Shown here: in pieces, positions 1 to 5,162 of the stretch
How positions within the stretch are numbered: the stretch's first letter is position 1
Layout: each line of letters begins with the position of its first letter
Source of the DNA: Deltaproteobacteria bacterium
GTDB lineage: Bacteria > Desulfobacterota > Desulfomonilia > UBA1062
NCBI GenBank assembly: GCA_016934135.1
Contig: JAFGTK010000230.1
Location: forward strand, 1-5,368
Length of the DNA: 5,368 nt
Reading direction: 5' to 3'
Program-made: the position numbers and the translations under genes
The notes under the pieces: generated by a model
Seen by the model: only the letters and a program-made list of their open reading frames with translations
Told to the model about the DNA's origin: nothing
The model's database searches: none

Positions 1-429
1 CTGAATGAGACTGTTTGCAAGGCATTCCTGTGCAATTTCTGTTGCAGTTTCCCGCGATAACGATCCTTTGAGAAGGTAGGCCCTGGCTGAATAAACCGGG
101 ATATTGCTGCCGGTTATGAGTTTCAGTGCATATTGTGCACTGTGGCCGACATTATCCGTAACCCCGGGTTTGAAGCCAACCTCAATATACCAGTCAAAAT
201 AGGTTGACAGGGGCTTGTTAACTGCAACATTCTGTATAACCGGGTCGCAGAATGCCTCGGTTATACACTCATCATCGAGTTTTTCACTGTCTATTGTGTA
301 GATATCCGTACAGGTGATCTGCGTGTCTTTCGGTAGATTCTCAAATGCATGCAGGATCTGGCGTTTTGTTCGTTGACCACGCGCGTCGAAGAGACCGGGC
401 TTCAATCCGACCTCGATTCGGTAGGGCAT
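1..429 (-). CDS. purL: Phosphoribosylformylglycinamidine synthase with N-terminal PurS-type domains (5' part, runs off left edge)
   Basis: FGAM synthase carries out the fourth step of purine synthesis in the cytoplasm: FGAR, glutamine and ATP give FGAM. The 143 residues seen are only the N-terminus of a protein that, in deltaproteobacterial relatives, is roughly 1000 residues. Two PurS-like units are visible. The first (about 3-66) has IEVGLKPG at 5-12, D15 and G18, and ends DPVIQ. The second (about 80-120) has IEVGFKPGVTDNVG at 82-95. Both share the pattern KPGxxDxxG. The segment ending ANSLIQ (138-143) matches the usual lead into the PurL catalytic part. The ATG lies 4 bases after the dksA stop, and AAGGGG inside the dksA tail, 7 bases upstream, is its ribosome site, so the two are probably co-transcribed. 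The catalytic domains lie outside the window. Family assignment is from motif memory and is fairly sure. Confidence 0.82.
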   Translation of the reverse strand, partial: MPYRIEVGLKPGLFDARGQRTKRQILHAFENLPKDTQITCTDIYTIDSEKLDDECITEAFCDPVIQNVAVNKPLSTYFDWYIEVGFKPGVTDNVGHSAQYALKLITGSNIPVYSARAYLLKGSLSRETATEIAQECLANSLIQ

Positions 430-433
430 CTAT

Positions 434-820
434 TTACCCCTTTTCCTCGATGTATACACTTGGTGTTCCTTCAAGGCTTTCGCGTTCGGATTTGCATTTT
501 ACACACAGCGTAGCAAACGGCATGACCTTGAGCCTGCCCACAGGAATGCTTTCTTCACAATCCTCACAGTAACCGTATTCACCTTGTTCGATCTTGGCCA
601 GTGCGCTTTCGATCTGATCCAGTTTCTGACGTTCACGGGTAGTGAGCAACAGATTGAATTCCCTTGACTGCTCGAGATCTGCATCGTCAAAGATATCACC
701 GATCTCTCTCTGCTCTGACATGTCGTTTGATTTGATTCTTTCATCAAGATTTTGAAGGATCTCCCGTTTCATCTCAACCAAGATCTCCTTGATTTCCAGG
801 AGTTCATTTTTTCTCAGCAT
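434..820 (-). CDS. dksA: DksA/TraR-family zinc-finger transcriptional regulator
   Basis: DksA proteins enter the RNA polymerase secondary channel and, with ppGpp, adjust initiation at many promoters. With the start chosen here the protein has 128 residues, shorter than E. coli DksA (151) but usual for deltaproteobacterial members. An N-terminal coiled coil (about 1-80) has DIFDDA at residues 42-47. Counting back from the downstream RER motif, D42 and D45 align with the acidic DxxDxA tip of DksA. A four-cysteine zinc finger follows, at C85, C88, C106 and C109, in the context YGYCEDC...LCVKCK. An upstream in-frame ATG at 832 would add four residues, but ATG 820 has GGAGG five bases before it and is preferred. 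purL follows after 4 bases. The generic TraR/DksA label is certain; a true DksA role rather than a paralogue is inferred. Confidence 0.9.
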   Translation of the reverse strand: MLRKNELLEIKEILVEMKREILQNLDERIKSNDMSEQREIGDIFDDADLEQSREFNLLLTTRERQKLDQIESALAKIEQGEYGYCEDCEESIPVGRLKVMPFATLCVKCKSERESLEGTPSVYIEEKG

Positions 821-825
821 TCTGG

Positions 826-830
826 CCTCC
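826..830 (-). promoter_or_regulatory. Ribosome binding site that decides the dksA start
   Basis: The minus strand reads GGAGG, then five bases, then ATG at 820. The upstream ATG at 832 has only a weak AAAGAG about three bases before it. From the promoter predicted at 854-881 the transcript would start near 847, leaving about 27 leader bases to ATG 820 but only about 15 to ATG 832. Both points favour the inner start. Confidence 0.7.
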
Positions 831-843
831 ATGATCTCTTTAA

Positions 844-856
844 AAGTAGGCTACTT
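844..856. repeat. Palindrome AAGTAG-G-CTACTT overlapping the dksA -10 box and transcript start
   Basis: Two 6-base perfect arms flank a single central G at 850. The right arm overlaps the -10 box (854-859), and the predicted transcript start (about 847) lies in the left arm. A protein bound here would block the promoter. The AAGTA core matches the arms of the larger inverted repeat at 882-923. Confidence 0.35.
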
Positions 857-881
857 ATACTGATAAAATTTCTCATGTCAA
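854..881 (-). promoter_or_regulatory. Sigma70-type promoter for dksA-purL
   Basis: On the minus strand a perfect -35 box TTGACA (876-881) is followed by a 16-base spacer and TATAAG (854-859), five of six matches to the -10 consensus. The predicted transcript start is near 847. It lies inside the 149-base gap after moeA, so dksA-purL can be expressed independently of moeA. Several short repeats surround it (844-856, 882-923 and 927-949). Confidence 0.7.
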
Positions 882-923
882 TAAGTAAAATGACCTTTGA
901 TCTGATAAAGTGCGTTTTACTTA
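882..923. repeat. 9-bp inverted repeat just upstream of the dksA -35 box
   Basis: TAAGTAAAA (882-890) and TTTTACTTA (915-923) are perfect reverse complements separated by 24 bases. The near arm abuts the -35 box at 876-881. The arm centres are about 33 bases apart, roughly three helical turns, which would suit two operator half-sites on one DNA face. A core AAGTA/TACTT also recurs as a tight palindrome over the -10 box (844-856). Confidence 0.35.
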
Positions 924-926
924 AGG

Positions 927-949
927 AATATTTCGAAATATTACGAAAT
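927..949. repeat. 16-bp perfect palindrome with an added half-site upstream of the dksA promoter
   Basis: AATATTTCGAAATATT at 927-942 is a perfect palindrome. A further CGAAAT copy at 944-949 repeats the one at 934-939 exactly ten bases on, about one helical turn. That gives three ATTTCG/CGAAAT half-sites in 20 bases, about 80-100 bases upstream of the predicted dksA transcript start. It may be a regulator binding site. The stretch is AT-rich, so chance is possible, and no regulator is recognised. Confidence 0.4.
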
Positions 950-981
950 TATGAGCAGTTCGCTCTTCCAGGATGGTTTTT

Positions 982-2184
982 TCACCAGGATCCCTCAAAT
1001 ATCTCACACTCTATGTAATCTCCCTCATGCACAATTGTCGTGTCTTTGGATACGACAATAAAACAGTTACCCCTCGCCATTGAAGAAAGAATGCCTGATC
1101 CCTGTGGGCCTGTAGGGCTTACGATGAGATCCGGCCCCTTTTTTTCGATCATGCCCCGTACATATTCCGGTCTGTCCCCCTTGCTTTTTATCTCCGAGAC
1201 AAGTTTTGCGCAGACAACAGGGAGAAGAAGGTTGGCTGCGCCCATCATTTTAAGCACTGCAGGCCTGGCAAATTGGTAGAACGAAGTCATTGTAGAGACA
1301 GGATTTCCTGGAAGTCCTATGGCGGGTATATTGGAGATAGTGCCGAAAGCAAGCGGTCTGCCAGGCTTCATCTCAACCTTCCAGAATTCCATTGAATTGC
1401 CGCCCTGTGACATTACATCCTTAACCATATCATAATCGCCCATGGATACTCCGCCCGATGTCAGAATAAGATCGGCCTTTTTTGCCATGGATAGTTTTTG
1501 GGCAAGGTCTTTGCGGTTGTCACGTGCAACACCGAGATATAATGGGATACCGCCTGCTTCACGAATCAGGCTGATAAGGGTATATGAGTTTGATGAAGAG
1601 ATTTTTTCCTGAGAGAGCGTTTCGTCCAGATCAGCGATTTCGTCTCCTGTTGCAAGGACTGCAACGACAGGACGCTGATGGCAGGGCACCAGGATGCGCC
1701 TGATGGAGGCAAGTATGCCGATTTGAGCCGGGCCTATGCGTGAACCTTTGCGCAGGACCGTATCCCCGGCCTTGATATCTTCTCCCTTGAATCTGATATG
1801 CTGATGGATTTTCGGGACCTTATTGGCAGTAACATATTGTGCCTGTTCGCTGGTGTCTTCCCTCATTATTACAGCATCAGCCCCGGGCGGAATAGGTGCC
1901 CCGGTCATTATCTTGACAGATGCGCCCTTTTCAAAAGGGCCTTTCGGGCTCGATCCGGCCGGAAGTTCATATGCGATTTTCAGCAACCTTCCTTTCTCAG
2001 TGACATCCGCACAGTGAACTGCATATCCGTCCATTGCCGAGTTGTCACAGGGTGGGATATCGAAATTCGATACAATGTCTGTTGCGAGATACCTTCCAAG
2101 GGCATCCTCCAGATATACAATCTGCTGAGGCAGGGCTTCGATGCTGCCTAAAATGATATCCCTTGCCTGTTTTACCGAGATCAT
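982..2184 (-). CDS. moeA: Molybdopterin molybdenumtransferase MoeA
   Basis: MoeA inserts molybdate into adenylylated molybdopterin to give molybdenum cofactor, releasing AMP, in the cytoplasm. At 400 residues it is close to E. coli MoeA (411) and appears complete. The N-terminal signature PPCDNSAMDGYAV spans 44-56, with D52 matching E. coli catalytic D59. GAPIPPGADAVIM is at 95-107. The MoCF-biosynthesis (MogA-like) domain has ATGDE at 178-182, SSNSYTL at 197-203, LGVARDN at 217-223, TSGGVSMGDYD at 242-252, KPGRPLAFG at 273-281 and GLPGNPVS at 290-297. The C-terminal beta domain occupies about 325-400. Its ATG has only a weak AAAGGG about 11 bases upstream, but a good promoter lies at 2217-2245. 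No strong terminator follows the stop. Its presence implies molybdo- or tungsto-enzymes such as formate dehydrogenase elsewhere in the genome. Confidence 0.95.
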   Translation of the reverse strand: MISVKQARDIILGSIEALPQQIVYLEDALGRYLATDIVSNFDIPPCDNSAMDGYAVHCADVTEKGRLLKIAYELPAGSSPKGPFEKGASVKIMTGAPIPPGADAVIMREDTSEQAQYVTANKVPKIHQHIRFKGEDIKAGDTVLRKGSRIGPAQIGILASIRRILVPCHQRPVVAVLATGDEIADLDETLSQEKISSSNSYTLISLIREAGGIPLYLGVARDNRKDLAQKLSMAKKADLILTSGGVSMGDYDMVKDVMSQGGNSMEFWKVEMKPGRPLAFGTISNIPAIGLPGNPVSTMTSFYQFARPAVLKMMGAANLLLPVVCAKLVSEIKSKGDRPEYVRGMIEKKGPDLIVSPTGPQGSGILSSMARGNCFIVVSKDTTIVHEGDYIECEIFEGSW

Positions 2185-2216
2185 AAGGTTTTATCCCTTT
2201 TATTTTATATCATCCT

Positions 2217-2245
2217 ATCCTATTGCACGCATTACTGGAAGTCAA
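2217..2245 (-). promoter_or_regulatory. Sigma70-type promoter for moeA
   Basis: The minus strand reads TTGACT (2240-2245), a 17-base spacer, then TAGGAT (2217-2222): five of six and four of six matches to consensus. The predicted start is near 2210, leaving a leader of about 26 bases before the moeA ATG. A second TAGGAT copy follows directly at 2212-2217. The site lies in the 93-base gap shared with the divergent HDOD gene. Confidence 0.55.
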
Positions 2246-2277
2246 GATTCTAAGGTGTTTCGTCGATAGTACAGGCT

Positions 2278-3708
2278 ATGGAAGAAAAGAATATTCTTGC
2301 GGCACTGGACATTGAACTGCAGAAGGTGAGTTTCCTTAAGGGGAGCATGTCAATTGTAGTTATCCCCGAGAAATATGCTGATAAGGCCCTTGGGTATAAA
2401 AGAGCAGTAGATACGGTCCTTCGCTACAAGGAGTATCTTGTTATTGGCTTATTCGGAATGGATGCTGACCAGGCATCAGGGCTTTTCCTTTCCATACCGA
2501 AGGGTATAGCAGTGTATCCCCATGACGGCAATGACATTGCCTCGCTCTTTTTCGAGGCAACGGAGAGACTTCAGGAAATGGGCGGTTCTCCATGGGTAAA
2601 ACGTCTCTGGGACAGTATAAAGGAAACAAATGCCATGGAGAGACAGGAGGATCCGGAAAGTCGTTTTATTTCCGCATCGTTCTACCAGTTTCTCTCTCTT
2701 CTGGCCTCTCATCCTCATGAACTGGCCCGGATAACGGCTGATATGAAAGAAACGGACCGGCACTGGGTGAAGGATTATCTGCCGCATGGCCTTGCTCAGT
2801 CTCTGGACAATGATACCTGCAGCCAGGGAGAACAGGTCACGGATCTTCTGGAGAAGTGGCAGTATAAGGAAAAGATGGATCTCAAGCAGGACAAAGGAAA
2901 AAAAACCCTGCGGAAATTTCGTAATATAGAGCATTTTTTTACCTTGCCTTCCATATCGCAGGAGATCATTGATCTCGCCAGCGATTCTCTGCTGGCTGCT
3001 TCAAGGATGGCACGGATCATAGAGAAAGATCCGGTACTCACATCCCGTCTGCTTAAGGTCGTTAATTCAGCGTTTTATGGATTTCACCGGCAGATCGATT
3101 CAGTTGAGCATGCAATAGTGATTCTAGGCAACGAAGAGGTGGTAAATCTTGCCTTTTCCATTGCCATACACAAAATCCTTGAAACCATATCTCCGGATCA
3201 CGCCGAGAAACTGTGGGAACACAGCCTCATTGTTGCACACCTCTCACAATGGCTAGGCCCTTTCCTGGGATACAGGATCAAAGATAAGATCTATACTGTA
3301 GGTCTGCTTCATGATTTCGGGAAGATCGTTTTTCTTCAGAGAGGACATTTTATCAGTGATTCAGGCAGACCATCTTCACTTGACGATCTGGCAAACGAAG
3401 AAATGGATTCCGGGCTATCACATGCTGAAATGGGCGCATATGTTGCCGAGAGATGGAATCTTCCTTCAGGTATAGTCGATGCCCTTCAATGCCACCACCT
3501 GCCGGGAAAGGCAAAGGATACAGCCCTTGCAGTAACAGTACATCTGGCTGATGTCATTGCCCACACCGGCAGCATTCATATGGACATGGTCAATAATGCC
3601 GCAGTAAGGTACTTATCTCAGCGCAAAGGACCGCCGCTGTCACAGGACATGGTCTCAAAGGCGTATCAGGAGACTATTTCCAGGGTTAAACAGGTATTGG
3701 AAGTATAG
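2278..3708 (+). CDS. HDOD-domain signalling protein with degenerate GGDEF-like N-terminal domain
   Basis: A soluble 476-residue protein with no signal peptide or membrane segment. Residues about 5-101 look like a compact, degenerate GGDEF (nucleotide-cyclase) fold. A helix at 5-17 leads to the strand SIVVIPEKY (25-33), where active enzymes carry the metal-binding aspartate. YLVIGLFGMDADQA (53-66) sits where the GGDEF signature should be, and GIAVYPHDG (76-84) matches the closing strand. It should therefore lack cyclase activity. Residues about 105-205 are a charged, mostly helical linker of unknown role. HDOD spans about 211-430: FFTLPSISQEI (220-230), LLKVVNSAFYG (258-268), H315, LLHDFGK (343-349), HAEMG (382-386), CHH (405-407) and D425. 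HDOD proteins act in bacterial signalling, usually by protein contacts. The start has a poor ribosome site, but the GGDEF-like helix supports it over ATG 2347. The cyclase gene begins one base after its stop. Confidence 0.88.
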   Translation: MEEKNILAALDIELQKVSFLKGSMSIVVIPEKYADKALGYKRAVDTVLRYKEYLVIGLFGMDADQASGLFLSIPKGIAVYPHDGNDIASLFFEATERLQEMGGSPWVKRLWDSIKETNAMERQEDPESRFISASFYQFLSLLASHPHELARITADMKETDRHWVKDYLPHGLAQSLDNDTCSQGEQVTDLLEKWQYKEKMDLKQDKGKKTLRKFRNIEHFFTLPSISQEIIDLASDSLLAASRMARIIEKDPVLTSRLLKVVNSAFYGFHRQIDSVEHAIVILGNEEVVNLAFSIAIHKILETISPDHAEKLWEHSLIVAHLSQWLGPFLGYRIKDKIYTVGLLHDFGKIVFLQRGHFISDSGRPSSLDDLANEEMDSGLSHAEMGAYVAERWNLPSGIVDALQCHHLPGKAKDTALAVTVHLADVIAHTGSIHMDMVNNAAVRYLSQRKGPPLSQDMVSKAYQETISRVKQVLEV

Positions 3709-3709
3709 G

Positions 3710-4939
3710 ATGGAACGCGATATCGAAGCCCTTCTAAAGCAGCGTATCGTATCTCTGGAAGAGGGATACGAACATAAAATAGCCGAACTTTCATTGTTGA
3801 AGGAACTCGGTGAAACCCTCAAAGGGGCGAGTCTGTCCCACTGGAACCAGCTCTTTCTGCGCCAACTCGATATCATCAAAAAGGCAACAGGGATATTCAG
3901 TGTCTCGGTAATGCTTATAGACGATGAGACCCAAAGGCTCTATATCGTCAGTGCGTCCATGCAGGGCGAGACCCCGAAGCGTCCACCTATTCTTCTGAAA
4001 AAGGGAGAGGGTATTGCGGGAAGGGTGTTTGAATCCTCCAGGACCCTGTATATTCCGGATGTAACTAAAGATCCGAACTTTTCCGATCGCGGAACGAATC
4101 AGAGGGGATCTCTTGCCTGTGTTCCTATTGTGTCCGAAGGTACGTGCATCGGTGTGATCAACTTCAGGGATAATATAACCAGCTCTTTCGGCCCCAATGA
4201 CCTGAGATTTTTTGAACTTATAGCTGATCAGCTCTCGATTACCGCTTCTCTTGTCCGTACTTATCAGGATCTGCTGGATCTGGAGAAAAAAAGGATTAAT
4301 CTTGGCAGATATTTTTCTCCGGGGCTTGCCGAGCATCTTGTTGCGGACGACCGGATGACCGGTCTTGGCGGGCAGCGTAAACTGGTGAGCGTGGTGTTTG
4401 CAGACATAACAGGCTTTACCTCTCTTGTGGAAATCAATGCAGTAGAGGATGTTGTAGAGGTCCTCAACCGTTTCTTTGAGACAGTGGTACCCGTGATCTT
4501 CAAACACGGCGGCATGCTGGACAAGTTCCTCGGTGACGGGGTCATGGCTATTTTCGGTATCCCGGATTCCGATGATCTTGACCCGATAAAGGCCATCCAG
4601 TGCGGAGTGGATATTCAGAAGAGCATGCAGGACCTGAAAGAACGGCTCAAAGCAGATGGACTATTCCCCATAGATGTCGGCATCGGCATTGCCTCCGGTG
4701 TTGTTCTTGCCGGCAATATCGGCACAAAGAACCAGATGAACTATACGGTTATCGGGGAACCGGTAAACCTGGCTCAGAGACTTGAATCCATCAGCAAACC
4801 GGGAGAAATCATTATAGCAAATATTACCAGAGACATGATACCTCAAGGCCTGGATCCCGGTGTTGAATTCGAACCGATGGGGGCAATTCAGGTTAAGGGA
4901 TTTTCCAGAGATGTCAGTCCGCTGAGAATATTATATTGA
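3710..4939 (+). CDS. GAF domain-containing class III adenylate/guanylate cyclase
   Basis: A soluble 409-residue protein predicted to convert ATP to cAMP under control of a sensory GAF domain. Residues 1-37 look like a coiled coil. GAF covers about 40-182, with KGEGIAGRVFES (98-109), LYIPDVTKDPNF (113-124) and ACVPI (136-140). A linker with the family's common RYFSPGLAEHL (200-210) leads to the cyclase domain, about 222-400. All six canonical positions are filled: metal ligands D232 (FADITGFT) and D276 (FLGDGV); base-selecting K272 and T346 (YTVIGEPVN), a pair typical of adenylate cyclases; transition-state residues N353 and R357. The gene follows the HDOD stop by one base, with GGAAG six bases before its ATG, so translational coupling is likely. 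The GAF ligand is unknown. Guanylate cyclase activity is less likely, given the Lys/Thr pair. Confidence 0.93.
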   Translation: MERDIEALLKQRIVSLEEGYEHKIAELSLLKELGETLKGASLSHWNQLFLRQLDIIKKATGIFSVSVMLIDDETQRLYIVSASMQGETPKRPPILLKKGEGIAGRVFESSRTLYIPDVTKDPNFSDRGTNQRGSLACVPIVSEGTCIGVINFRDNITSSFGPNDLRFFELIADQLSITASLVRTYQDLLDLEKKRINLGRYFSPGLAEHLVADDRMTGLGGQRKLVSVVFADITGFTSLVEINAVEDVVEVLNRFFETVVPVIFKHGGMLDKFLGDGVMAIFGIPDSDDLDPIKAIQCGVDIQKSMQDLKERLKADGLFPIDVGIGIASGVVLAGNIGTKNQMNYTVIGEPVNLAQRLESISKPGEIIIANITRDMIPQGLDPGVEFEPMGAIQVKGFSRDVSPLRILY

Positions 4940-5000
4940 TACATGCAATAATAATATAGGGTTAGAAGCCTTTCATTGTGTGCTTTAATTTGTATTGAAA

Positions 5001-5016
5001 AATGAACCGTCATTCA
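5001..5016. promoter_or_regulatory. Possible TetR-family operator upstream of the thiolase promoter
   Basis: AATGAACCGTCATTCA contains perfect 5-base arms AATGA (5001-5005) and TCATT (5010-5014) around ACCG, nine bases before the -35 box. As recalled, the B. subtilis FadR operator consensus is TGAATGA-N4-TCATTCA. This site keeps AATGA-N4-TCATTCA and loses only the first two bases of that palindrome. FadR is a TetR-family repressor released by acyl-CoA, which would suit a thiolase gene. The regulator here is unknown. Confidence 0.4.
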
Positions 5017-5024
5017 GAATTGCC

Positions 5025-5054
5025 TTGACATCGTTCTCTCAGAAAGAGTATATC
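5025..5054 (+). promoter_or_regulatory. Sigma70-type promoter for the thiolase gene
   Basis: A perfect -35 box TTGACA (5025-5030), an 18-base spacer and TATATC (5049-5054, four of six) form a plausible promoter. The transcript would start near 5061, leaving a leader of about 100 bases before the ATG at 5163. No strong terminator separates it from the cyclase gene, so some read-through is possible. Confidence 0.55.
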
Positions 5055-5069
5055 TACCCATTGATCAAA

Positions 5070-5106
5070 ACAGCACAAACCCGAAGGTTCAAAGGGTTCG
5101 AGCTGT
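5070..5106 (+). other. Possible leader hairpin upstream of the thiolase gene
   Basis: ACAGC (5070-5074) pairs with GCTGT (5102-5106) and AACCC (5078-5082) with GGGTT (5094-5098). A symmetric 3x3 internal loop lies between the stems, and an 11-base terminal loop at 5083-5093. It falls at the start of the predicted leader and has no T-run after it, so it is not an intrinsic terminator. It could stabilise or regulate the mRNA, or be chance. Confidence 0.3.
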
Positions 5107-5118
5107 CCATAGGCAAGG

Positions 5119-5138
5119 CGACGTTAAAACACGACGTT
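5119..5138. repeat. 7-bp direct repeat CGACGTT in the thiolase leader
   Basis: CGACGTT occurs at 5119-5125 and again at 5132-5138, with six bases between. It lies between the possible hairpin and the ribosome site. It may be a protein binding site, but its short length makes this tentative. Confidence 0.3.
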
Positions 5139-5150
5139 TATAGACTAAGT

Positions 5151-5157
5151 AAGGAGG
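5151..5157 (+). promoter_or_regulatory. Strong ribosome binding site of the thiolase gene
   Basis: AAGGAGG lies five bases before the ATG at 5163. It is the strongest Shine-Dalgarno site in the window, fixes the thiolase start and suggests high expression. Confidence 0.85.
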
Positions 5158-5162
5158 AAAAT

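Noticed and set aside
953..965. Hairpin GAGC-AGTTC-GCTC after moeA as a terminator
   Set aside because: Only four base pairs, and the following minus-strand sequence has no proper T-run; too weak to call.
752..1018. Plus-strand open frame across the moeA-dksA gap
   Set aside because: It starts inside dksA antisense and ends inside moeA antisense, has no convincing ribosome site, and crosses the dksA promoter region.
2223..2251. Promoter for the HDOD-cyclase pair (TTGCAC, 17 bases, GATTCT)
   Set aside because: The -10 match is only three of six and it overlaps the divergent moeA promoter; not reliable enough to annotate.
2338..2349. Alternative HDOD gene start at ATG 2347 with AAGGGGAG just upstream
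   Set aside because: The spacing is too short, and this start would delete the N-terminal helix that matches the GGDEF-like fold; ATG 2278 is kept.
2476..2934. Minus-strand open frame (152 codons) opposite the HDOD gene
   Set aside because: No recognisable motif, fully overlapped by a better supported gene; treated as a shadow.
3791..4507. Long minus-strand open frame (238 codons) opposite the cyclase gene
   Set aside because: It lies wholly antisense to a gene with clear GAF and cyclase motifs, shows no recognisable domain, and its composition looks like a frame shadow.
4940..5000. Intrinsic terminator after the cyclase gene
   Set aside because: Only 3-4 bp stems such as AGG/CCT and AAGC/GCTT are visible, without a T-tract. 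Termination may be Rho-dependent or absent.
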